Shown piece after piece: positions 7,139 to 12,766 of a stretch of DNA of 13,929 nucleotides. This stretch comes from JBGQDM01 sp041495845. Its GTDB lineage: Bacteria > Acidobacteriota > Terriglobia > Terriglobales > Acidobacteriaceae. Where the stretch lies: assembly GCA_041495845.1 (NCBI GenBank), contig JBGQDM010000088.1, positions 1 through 13,929 of the forward strand, written 5' to 3'. Both the position numbers and the translations under genes were made by a program. How positions within the stretch are numbered: position 1 is the first letter of the stretch; every line of letters begins with the position of its first letter. The notes beneath the pieces are model-generated. The model was not told the origin of the DNA. It was given only the letters and a program-made list of their open reading frames with translations, and made no database searches.

Positions 7139-7525
7139 ATGCTAAGAAAGCTGCTAGTAACGGTGGCGATCGGTGTTCTGTGTCTCAGCACATCGGCGCA
7201 GAAGATGAAGCAGGCGCCCAAACAGAAAGAACAAACGATTGACCTGAGTACCGCGCTCAAGAAGCACAAGAACCCTCAAGAGGGATCGAAACTTAACCTC
7301 ACCCGCGGCGGAGTGAAATTTGCCGCCGATGTCAGTAAGGGGAAGTTCGTCAACTGGCAAGCCACGGACAGCAAGGGTGAGGTGCACACGCTGGTCTTCG
7401 ATAACCAGTGCAGCGCACCACTCCCTCTGCGGCTCTGTTGTGCGAAGATCCAGCGGCCAGACCCGCGCCATCCCGGCCACTTGATCGATACCATTGTCAA
7501 TGCCCCTTGCGATGCCATCCAGTAG
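7139..7525 (+). CDS. Small secreted protein with four mature cysteines, unknown function
   Basis: A 128-residue protein starting at ATG 7139 behind a strong AGGAGGAG ribosome site. A Sec signal peptide is clear: MLRKLLVTVAIGVLCLSTSA, with cleavage likely after Ala20. The mature part begins with a Lys/Gln-rich stretch (21-32), then KLNLTRGGVKFAADVSKGKFVNW, a likely beta-rich core. The C-terminal half has four cysteines (C91, C100, C101, C124) that could form two disulfides or bind a metal outside the cytoplasm. I do not recognise the family. It stands alone between two repeat-bearing gaps, upstream of the M48 peptidase in the same direction but 276 bp away. Confidence 0.7.
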   Translation: MLRKLLVTVAIGVLCLSTSAQKMKQAPKQKEQTIDLSTALKKHKNPQEGSKLNLTRGGVKFAADVSKGKFVNWQATDSKGEVHTLVFDNQCSAPLPLRLCCAKIQRPDPRHPGHLIDTIVNAPCDAIQ

Positions 7526-7801
7526 AAATGCTGGACGGCTTGCGCAACGCAGAAAGGCCGGTGCTGCCCGGAGGAATCTGGACTCGGGTAGCCCCGGCTT
7601 TGATAGCCCTGGCCTTCGGTAGCCCCGGCCCTCAGGCCTGGGAATCCGCGGCACAATGTCTCCAACGCGCCCGCAGGGCGACCCTCGTCCTGACCCTCCC
7701 CACTTTCGGGCCATGGCACGATGCGAACGCGCACTGTGTTCAGAACATGGAACGTGGTAAGCTGTGCGCCCTAACGAGTTATCGTCACGCGAGGTGCTTT
7801 G
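7526..7801. other. Intergenic region with a three-unit tandem repeat
   Basis: No gene seen in 276 bp. It contains the GGTAGCCCCGGC tandem array (7587-7633) and runs into the ribosome site of the peptidase gene (GAGGTG, 7791-7796). No confident promoter was found. Confidence 0.5.
7587..7633. repeat. Tandem array of three units of 15-16 bases, consensus GRTAGCCCYGGCYYTY
   Basis: Units at 7587-7601, 7602-7617 and 7618-7633 all share R-TAGCCC-Y-GGC. The last unit is followed by AGGCC, giving a short GGCC/GGCC hairpin. The GTAGCCCCGGC word is one I associate with scattered intergenic repeats in acidobacterial genomes (memory, not checked). Confidence 0.65.
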
Positions 7802-8965
7802 ATGTATGCCTTACCTCGGGCCCTGGCAATCGCGCTACTACTGACCACCGTCTTCCTGGCCGCTCAAGACCTGCAGCTCCCAACAACCTACGAGATTGAC
7901 TTGCAGCTCGCGCTTTCCGGGCGCTCTGCACGAATGGGTGGCTCCTCTGAGATCTCCGGGACTGCTGCCAACGAGATTGGTGATGACGTGTTTCATAAGC
8001 TCATCTCTGCGGGTTTCAGCCAGCCATTCCCTTGGAAACTGACCCTGGTGGGAAACGACAACGTAAATGCGACCTCAACGGCGGGCGGACAGCTATACGT
8101 TTACGGCGGCATGCTGCCGCTGCTCTCTGAGAGCAAGGGCCTGTGGGCGGCCACCCTTTCCCACGAGGTAGCCCATACCGGGAGGCGGCACCAGGTTCGG
8201 GACTACCTTCAGCTGGTCCGTAACCAGCAGATGATCAACTATTATCGCGCGCGAATCGCCGCGGGCGACAAGTCAGCGAACTGGGCGCTACTGGGCTTCC
8301 GGATCGCCGCGCCAATCGCCCTGAAGAAAATGGAGCGTGATCAGGAACACGACGCAGATACCCAAGGGATGCTCTTGATGGCGCGAGCCGGGTATCACCC
8401 CGACTACGTCTTTGCCCTCCATCATCTTCTTAGGATGCATACCGGAGAGCAGTCCAAGTTCGCTGCATTCTTCTCCGATCATCCCCGTTGGGAGACCCGT
8501 GACCAGCGCAGCGAAAAAAGCTATGCCGATGCTTTGGCAGAGTACGAGCGCCTATGGCGTGATCCAGAGACATCCCCGGGAGGCGCACCGCCGGTAGTTG
8601 CATTCTTTACCGCACAGCCTTCTTCCAAAGAGAACAAATCTGCGGAGACGGCCGATGTAACCATCTCTGTATTTTGTCGAAATACAAAGGAGCCGGTCGA
8701 AGTTGACCTTAGGTTTCTGAAGGACAACCATCCCGTGCATGCACAAGATGCGAGCTTTGCGGATCATGACGGGAACCTGGCATTTCGTGAGAAGGCGGAG
8801 TGTTCAGAGAAGACAGAGAACTCGCCAATTCTTCTCCACCTACCTGCCAATGTGGTTTCGGAGAATGAGAGGAAACTTCACGCAATAGCGTTTGTCGCTA
8901 ACGGTAGTGAGGTAATTGCCGAATCGAAGAGCTTCGACGTGCACTTCCCGAAGATGAAGCACTAA
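7802..8965 (+). CDS. M48-family zinc metallopeptidase, secreted or lipid-facing
   Basis: A 387-residue protein. ATG 7802 is chosen because GAGGTG sits 5 bases before it. An N-terminal signal sequence (about 1-22) exports it. The catalytic HExxH is HEVAH at about 121-125, and the third zinc ligand is the Glu of the ExxxD motif EHDAD (E182), with TQGMLLMARAGYHPD following as in M48B/BepA-like peptidases. The segment QLYVYGGMLPLLSES before HEVAH is also family-typical. The C-terminal third (about 265-387), rich in predicted strands, is an added domain I cannot name. M48 proteins of this kind act in envelope protein quality control. It reads in the same direction as the DUF5343-nuclease pair, 62 bp upstream, but a functional link is unproven. 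Confidence 0.9.
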   Translation: MYALPRALAIALLLTTVFLAAQDLQLPTTYEIDLQLALSGRSARMGGSSEISGTAANEIGDDVFHKLISAGFSQPFPWKLTLVGNDNVNATSTAGGQLYVYGGMLPLLSESKGLWAATLSHEVAHTGRRHQVRDYLQLVRNQQMINYYRARIAAGDKSANWALLGFRIAAPIALKKMERDQEHDADTQGMLLMARAGYHPDYVFALHHLLRMHTGEQSKFAAFFSDHPRWETRDQRSEKSYADALAEYERLWRDPETSPGGAPPVVAFFTAQPSSKENKSAETADVTISVFCRNTKEPVEVDLRFLKDNHPVHAQDASFADHDGNLAFREKAECSEKTENSPILLHLPANVVSENERKLHAIAFVANGSEVIAESKSFDVHFPKMKH

Positions 8966-9027
8966 TCCTTGGGGCCAATGCCAGCAGGGCAGGGAACAAG
9001 AACATCCAGAAGGTGAGGAGTGTGACA

Positions 9028-9717
9028 ATGCCGAGGGTTAAGACTAGCAATGATGGAGACACGAAGAGCAAATTGAAACTGGCAACGGAACCCAAGTTCC
9101 CTTACACAACAAAGCCGTCATCGCTTCGTAGGCTATTGCAAGACATACCGAAGAAACCCAAGCCATCTAAGTTTGACAGGACTCTGCTCAAGGCGTGGGG
9201 ATTCTCAGACGCGAATGACCACAGTATGCTCCGAGTTCTGAAGGCTGCTGGGCTCTTGAATGCTAGCAACGAGCCGACCGACCTCTACTCTCGTTACATG
9301 GACCTGGATAACGGCTCTGCAGCCCTTGCCGAACCTATCAAGCGAGTCTACGCGCCACTTTTTCAAGCGAGCCATGCCCCCTACAAGGAGCCCACTGAGA
9401 AGCTACAAAATCTCTTTAATATCCACTCCGGCGGAGGGGAGCGAACACTTGATCAGCAGATACAGACCTTCAAAGCGCTCTGTGAGAACACTACTTTTGA
9501 TGTTCCAGGCGGAAGCACGGTAGCTCCTAATACTTCCTCACTGCCCACTTCAACGCCCGTGACGAGCAAGACTACAAGCGACGCAACTGCTAGCGTGCAC
9601 ATCGACTTGCACATTCATCTTCCCGAAAACAAGTCCCGCCGAGATTACGAAAATATCATTGAAGACATAGGGCGCTACATCTTCGGTAGGGCTGATACGA
9701 GGGTGCGCGATGAATAG
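9028..9717 (+). CDS. DUF5343-like protein, partner of the adjacent nuclease
   Basis: A 229-residue protein. ATG 9028 is chosen because GAGGAG lies 7 bases upstream; a GTG at 9013 would overlap that site. Residues about 24-158 match my memory of DUF5343: KFPYTTKPSSLRRLLQDIP, a helical winged-helix-like part ending MLRVLKAAGLL...PTDLYSRY, the KRVYAPLF helix, and TFKALCENTTFD. A Ser/Thr/Pro-rich linker (about 159-188) leads to a C-terminal strand and helix, VHIDLHIHLPENKSRRDYENIIEDI, also seen in such proteins. The biochemical role of the domain is unknown. The stop overlaps the nuclease start by 8 bases, which indicates a fixed pair with coupled translation. Base composition is lower in GC than flanking genes (row 9061-9120 has 28 G/C of 60). 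Confidence 0.75.
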   Translation: MPRVKTSNDGDTKSKLKLATEPKFPYTTKPSSLRRLLQDIPKKPKPSKFDRTLLKAWGFSDANDHSMLRVLKAAGLLNASNEPTDLYSRYMDLDNGSAALAEPIKRVYAPLFQASHAPYKEPTEKLQNLFNIHSGGGERTLDQQIQTFKALCENTTFDVPGGSTVAPNTSSLPTSTPVTSKTTSDATASVHIDLHIHLPENKSRRDYENIIEDIGRYIFGRADTRVRDE

Positions 9718-10264
9718 GTCTTTGGGCGAAGTGTTGAACGGCGTGGAGCAACTTTATTCGTTGACTACGAAGGGCAACCCAAGCAACATGTCTGCGCGCG
9801 TGGAAGTGGCAAGAATAGTTGGGGCGCTCAATTCCTTCAGCGACTGCGTTCGCTACTTGAATACGCGCCGAAGTAGCGGTGCCCTCTTAAAACTAGAGAA
9901 TGAAGCGGCCGTCCAGGACGCCTTGTATCTTATGCTCCGCCCTTGGATAACAGACCTCGTGCCGGAGAATCCCACAGATCGCGTGGCCAACCGATTTTCC
10001 ATCAAAGACTTTATTTCGAAGTCAAGCCACGTGGTCATCGAGGCGAAGTACGTCAGAAGCGCCGATCACGGGCGGGTCATTGCGCGAGAGCTAAATGACG
10101 ACATCGAGACGTACCGCTACAATGCCAACTGCGACGACATCGTATTCTTCATCTACGACCCCGACGGCCTGATTCCTGACGCGGGTGCACTTGAGCGGCA
10201 CCTCTGTTCCCCACGCACATATGGTGACAAATTGTTGCGGTGCCATGCTGTAATAAAGCCTTAG
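9710..10264 (+). CDS. PD-(D/E)XK nuclease-like protein, DpnII/MboI-like
   Basis: A 184-residue protein with a recognisable PD-(D/E)XK core of the DpnII/MboI-like kind: a helix with acidic residues LENEAAVQDALYLMLRPW (about 62-79), the catalytic Asp in FSIKDFI (D100), and Glu-x-Lys in VVIEAKYVR (E111, K113). A following helix has ELNDDIETYRYNANC, and a final strand reads IVFFIYDPDGL. This layout (E ... D ... ExK ... DIExY ... YDP) is that of predicted DNA endonucleases. All catalytic positions are present. ATG 9710 lies inside the last codons of the DUF5343-like gene. There is no methyltransferase or ATPase next to it, so an ordinary restriction-modification role is unlikely; a nuclease effector governed by its partner is my inference. 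Confidence 0.8.
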   Translation: MNRSLGEVLNGVEQLYSLTTKGNPSNMSARVEVARIVGALNSFSDCVRYLNTRRSSGALLKLENEAAVQDALYLMLRPWITDLVPENPTDRVANRFSIKDFISKSSHVVIEAKYVRSADHGRVIARELNDDIETYRYNANCDDIVFFIYDPDGLIPDAGALERHLCSPRTYGDKLLRCHAVIKP

Positions 10265-10268
10265 CTCG

Positions 10269-10388
10269 ATGGAGCAGCAATCCCCGGCGGCGTGTTGCCC
10301 ACCCGCCGTGAACAGGGCGCTGGACGTGGTGGACGCGAAGGGCGCGCGCATCCGGGCGCTGGAGAAGGAAGTCGAACGCTTGAGGTAG
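10269..10388 (+). CDS. Short coiled-coil-like ORF, 39 residues, or remnant of a gene
   Basis: An ATG 4 bases after the nuclease stop opens 39 codons whose second half, RALDVVDAKGARIRALEKEV, has heptad-like Leu/Val spacing. It ends at TAG 10386-10388, and the same frame continues for 18 codons (ALALAEHVCRARPVTELIQ-like) to a double TAG at 10446-10451. This could be a small real gene or a decayed one cut by an amber codon. There is no good ribosome site. The following 60 bp carry hairpins. Confidence 0.3.
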   Translation: MEQQSPAACCPPAVNRALDVVDAKGARIRALEKEVERLR

Positions 10389-10451
10389 GCGCTGGCGCTC
10401 GCCGAGCACGTTTGCCGGGCGCGTCCGGTGACGGAATTGATTCAGTAGTAG

Positions 10452-10479
10452 TTTGCGACCAAACCCAAGAAGTCGCAAA
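10452..10479 (+). other. Hairpin with 8-bp perfect stem before the terminator
   Basis: TTTGCGAC (10452-10459), 12-base loop, GTCGCAAA (10472-10479). It abuts and shares one base with the terminator stem that follows, so the two hairpins could stack or compete in RNA. Confidence 0.5.
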
Positions 10480-10520
10480 ACGGCTCCGCGAGCAAACCTG
10501 CCCGGAGCCGTTCTTGTTTT
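10479..10520 (+). terminator. Rho-independent-type terminator of the nuclease operon
   Basis: Perfect 10-bp stem AACGGCTCCG (10479-10488) / CGGAGCCGTT (10503-10512), a 14-base loop, and then CTTGTTTT. The GC-rich stem with a T-rich tail at the end of the plus-strand genes fits an intrinsic terminator. The T-run is broken by C and G, so efficiency is uncertain. The T-run also overlaps a possible -35 box of the next gene. Confidence 0.6.
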
Positions 10521-10541
10521 TCGCTGATGCGGCACTATAGT
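10514..10541 (+). promoter_or_regulatory. Possible promoter of the membrane-protein gene, leaderless
   Basis: TTGTTT (10514-10519), 16-base spacer, TATAGT (10536-10541), only 9 bases before ATG 10551. Transcription from it would start at about the start codon, and no ribosome site is visible, which is consistent with a leaderless mRNA. Confidence 0.35.
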
Positions 10542-10550
10542 CTAAGTGGT

Positions 10551-11336
10551 ATGGACTGGATCAAGGATGATCTCCCCAAATACCCAGTGGATAAAGTAGT
10601 TGTGTTTGTAGCCGCTCTGATTCCGGGTGCCGCTGCGCTCTTGATCTTCCAATCAGCGCATCCCGGAACGTTCGCTTGGTTCTTCGCGCTCGGTTTCCTC
10701 GGCTACCGAACTAAGGTGACGCTCATAGTGATTGCGGCATTCGTTATCGGCTACAGTCTGTCTAAGTGGTTCGGAATGGTGTTGGGAATGATAGGCGGTG
10801 CTATTGGGGGTTCTCTTAAAGTTGTACTCCCGTCGTCGCTGGCGGTCGCGCCGTGGCGCGATCCCCGATGGCGGCTTGCCCTGTCTCGCTATCTAGGTGC
10901 GCAAGCTCCACAAAACATGGAACTCATTACGCAGGACATCTACGACCAAAAATTGCAGATCATAAATCTGAAGCCGGCACCGCAACAGGCATCTGCGACG
11001 ATAGACTTGAAAATCGAACGAATTGAAACAGAACTGAACGATTCAGTCTGGTCGCGGTGGTATGCCCAGTTCCACGCAGCCGTCCACACCCAGCGACTGG
11101 GCGACTGGACGAGGCAAGTACAGCACGGCCTCGATCTGAACCTACAGACGGCTGCGCTCGTGATCTTAATCGCCGCGATATGGGTTCCCGCAATCAGGCA
11201 ATGGTGGTTGATGCTATTAGCCTTCGGTTGGGTGGCGGCTTGCGTGCTGCAGTTTTGGGGCGAGTTGGTTGTGTACACCAAACACTGGACAATCAACGAG
11301 CAAATCAAATACTTCTTGGAGGCCCCGCCTCTTTAG
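10551..11336 (+). CDS. Multi-pass inner-membrane protein, unknown function
   Basis: A 261-residue protein if ATG 10551 is used; ATG 10527 in the same frame would give 269. Predicted membrane segments are at about 15-35 (VVVFVAALIPGAAALLIF), 41-50/54-70, 74-90 (Gly-rich GMVLGMIGGAIGGSL), about 200-212 and 217-236. A hydrophilic stretch (about 100-195) with helix-forming IDLKIERIETEL probably forms a cytoplasmic domain. I do not recognise the family. It has its own promoter candidate and lies beyond the terminator of the nuclease operon, so it is a neighbour rather than a proven member. Membrane proteins of this kind sometimes act as effectors in defence loci; that idea has no direct support here. 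Confidence 0.7.
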   Translation: MDWIKDDLPKYPVDKVVVFVAALIPGAAALLIFQSAHPGTFAWFFALGFLGYRTKVTLIVIAAFVIGYSLSKWFGMVLGMIGGAIGGSLKVVLPSSLAVAPWRDPRWRLALSRYLGAQAPQNMELITQDIYDQKLQIINLKPAPQQASATIDLKIERIETELNDSVWSRWYAQFHAAVHTQRLGDWTRQVQHGLDLNLQTAALVILIAAIWVPAIRQWWLMLLAFGWVAACVLQFWGELVVYTKHWTINEQIKYFLEAPPL

Positions 11337-11692
11337 GAGCTAGCGGCGGGTGGCCCACCTCTGATCTTGATCTTCGCCTGCAGCGCCTCTGCTGGGGGTG
11401 CCCCATCCTTGCGATTTTTTGTCTAGTCCCAATACATCCTTTACAGTTTGTCCCGGGACATCCTTTACAGTTTTGCGGGTGGCGGGGATCGCGGAACAGA
11501 GTCGCAGGCCGCATCGCAGCCCACGCCGGACGGCCAGCGAGGTAGAGCAGCAGGTGGTGGGAGGCAATCGATTCACACCACAGAAATCCCACAAGCTCAC
11601 TGACCAATGGGTGTGTCCCGGCATGACGAACCCCATCCGCGACCTTGCACCAACCCTTGCAAAAGGCGCAAGGATGGAGCACCCTCAGTTCC
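11337..11692. mobile_element. Non-coding inverted-repeat element, probable insertion-sequence relic or MITE-like
   Basis: No credible gene. Outer arms GGCGGGTGGCCCACCT (11345-11360) and, reverse-complemented, GGGTGGTCCACCCGCC (11725-11740) pair 14 of 16. Inner arms GGGTGCCCCATCCTTGCG (11396-11413) and CGCAAGGATGGAGCACCC (11667-11684) pair 17 of 18. A 24-bp tandem duplication lies between. No transposase remains in this span. The right arms fall in the next gene's upstream and 5' region. Related words recur after 12708 (GTGGCCCGCCTCT, 12719-12731). Confidence 0.55.
11426..11473. repeat. 24-bp tandem duplication containing ACATCCTTTACAGTTT
   Basis: Copies at 11426-11449 and 11450-11473 abut exactly and differ only at three bases (AAT versus GGG after GTCCC). 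The inverse motif, AAACTGTAAAGGATGT, resembles terminal motifs of IS481-like elements that I recall, where repeated sites bind transposase. The repeat is seen; the IS link is inferred. Confidence 0.65.
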
Positions 11693-12220
11693 GTGAAGGC
11701 AAAGAAAAACCTAAAGACAAAAAAGGGTGGTCCACCCGCCAAGAATGCTTTGAAGCCGGTAACACCTCTTATCGATCCGATACGGTTCGTGGAAGAGCAT
11801 GGGGTTGTGCTAGAAGGAGGTCAAGGACCCAGGCCCATCCTGGCCGAAGCCGTCGCCGGCGAGCCGATACACGGCAGCTGGTGGAACCATAAGCAAGGGC
11901 GCGCCATCTTCCGCGCAACTCGCGCCGTACGCGATTGCGATCAGATCCTGGTGTGCCGTTTGGTAGGCGGGAAGATTACCTACGTTCATCGCCGACTCTG
12001 GCCCGCGCTCGTTCGCCTGGCGAACTCTCTGGACAAATCTCTGGACAAAGACACTCTCGCCGCTCTACGGGAGGAACACACGGCGTCTGGGGCGCACCGA
12101 GTTGTCACGATTCCGTTTCCAGGGTGGGTGCCACCGGACGTCCGTCAGGCGGCGGAGAACATCTCCCACGAAGAGGCCCAGCGTCAATTGGGTGACTGGG
12201 TGGGCGCGTATCTGCGGTAG
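11693..12220 (+). CDS. Conserved hypothetical protein (GEP-GSWW / VGGKxTYVHRRLWPALVRL type)
   Basis: A protein of about 175 residues from GTG 11693; a TTG at 11645 would add 16. No start has a good ribosome site, and the conserved part only begins near PVTPLIDPIRFVEEHGVVLE (about 22-41). The core AEAVAGEPIHGSWWNHKQG, then FRATRAVRDCDQILVCRLVGGK, then ITYVHRRLWPALVRLA and GAHRVVTIPFPGWVPPDVR is a sequence type I recall from other bacteria without an assigned function. The basic N-terminus (Lys-rich, 2-21) is encoded partly within the right arm of the inverted-repeat element, so the 5' end may have been altered by it. An in-frame 12-bp duplication gives SLDKSLDK at about 112-119. Confidence 0.7.
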   Translation: MKAKKNLKTKKGGPPAKNALKPVTPLIDPIRFVEEHGVVLEGGQGPRPILAEAVAGEPIHGSWWNHKQGRAIFRATRAVRDCDQILVCRLVGGKITYVHRRLWPALVRLANSLDKSLDKDTLAALREEHTASGAHRVVTIPFPGWVPPDVRQAAENISHEEAQRQLGDWVGAYLR

Positions 12221-12233
12221 CGGCCCTGGCGCG

Positions 12234-12239
12234 TATAAT
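12234..12239 (+). promoter_or_regulatory. TATAAT -10 box candidate
   Basis: A consensus TATAAT lies 31 bp before the ATG of the following membrane protein, but no convincing -35 is seen at the usual distance. Confidence 0.35.
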
Positions 12240-12253
12240 CCTCCGATCCAACC

Positions 12254-12270
12254 GAGGGAGGTTCGCTCCC
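12254..12270 (+). promoter_or_regulatory. Ribosome site inside a small hairpin
   Basis: GAGGGAGG (12254-12261) is a strong Shine-Dalgarno sequence 9 bases before ATG 12271. GGGAG (12256-12260), loop GTTCG, CTCCC (12266-12270) forms a 5-bp hairpin that ends exactly at the start codon and would hide the site when folded. Confidence 0.45.
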
Positions 12271-12708
12271 ATGTCACACTCGCCAAATCGTGCTTTGCGA
12301 ATCATTTTGGGTGTGTTCTCCGTGATCGCCGCCGTCGTGGGCTCATTGATGATTTTCGCCAGCAAGCCGCTCGTCATGCGAATGTTCTTGCGGCCTCCCG
12401 AGGCGGAAATCTCAACCTTGCTGCTTGCCGTCTTGAAGGAGATGGGAGGGCTGGTGCTCATGCTGGGCCTCATGTTCTTCTTCGCTTCGCGCGATCCGGT
12501 CCGCAATGTGGCCATTGTGAATGCGGCGATTGTAAGCCTGTGCATCCTGGCGGTGACGCCGCTTCTCTCCTGGTACACGCTGGACATCCCAAAGATTTAT
12601 CCCGGCCACCCGGTGTGGGCGCGTTCCCTAATACGGCTCGGCGTAGCGGCGCTGCTTTACTTCCTGAAGCCTCGGGAGAGATATTCAGGATCCTTGGGAG
12701 GGTTTTGA
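12271..12708 (+). CDS. Four-helix membrane protein, unknown function
   Basis: A 145-residue integral membrane protein with helices at about 8-30 (ALRIILGVFSVIAAVVGSLM), 48-72 (STLLLAVLKEMGGLVLMLGL), 78-100 (VAIVNAAIVSLCILAVTPLL) and 115-131. It starts at ATG 12271 with a strong ribosome site in a small hairpin. The family is not recognised. The size and helix layout are like many small unassigned membrane proteins of four helices. It converges on the zeta-like gene, with 58 bp between that carry one copy of the GTGGCCCGCCTCT repeat word. Confidence 0.75.
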   Translation: MSHSPNRALRIILGVFSVIAAVVGSLMIFASKPLVMRMFLRPPEAEISTLLLAVLKEMGGLVLMLGLMFFFASRDPVRNVAIVNAAIVSLCILAVTPLLSWYTLDIPKIYPGHPVWARSLIRLGVAALLYFLKPRERYSGSLGGF

Positions 12709-12718
12709 AGCGGGGGGA

Positions 12719-12731
12719 GTGGCCCGCCTCT
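12719..12731. repeat. Repeat word GTGGCCCGCCTCT shared with 11350-11362
   Basis: Thirteen bases identical to 11350-11362 except A/G at one position, found just after a stop codon in both places. Probably a scattered intergenic repeat. Confidence 0.45.
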
Positions 12732-12766
12732 TGCGCTTTGAAGGTCGGAGGCAAGGCCTTCTTGGA

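Noticed and set aside
7154..7714. 186-codon minus-strand frame opposite the small secreted protein
   Set aside because: The plus-strand gene has a strong ribosome site and signal peptide; this frame has neither and runs through the tandem repeat.
9710..10264. Nuclease gene as part of a classic type II restriction-modification system
   Set aside because: No methyltransferase motifs (FxGxG or DPPY/NPPY) are seen in any neighbouring gene within the window.
11426..11473. Considered as the start of a CRISPR array
   Set aside because: Only two units, abutting with no spacers, and no cas genes in the window.
11305..11742. 145-codon minus-strand frame with a CKGC...CKGC cysteine pattern
   Set aside because: The cysteine repeat is just the 24-bp tandem duplication translated; the frame spans the inverted-repeat element and the ends of two genes. 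I treat it as non-coding, although similar readings may be annotated elsewhere.
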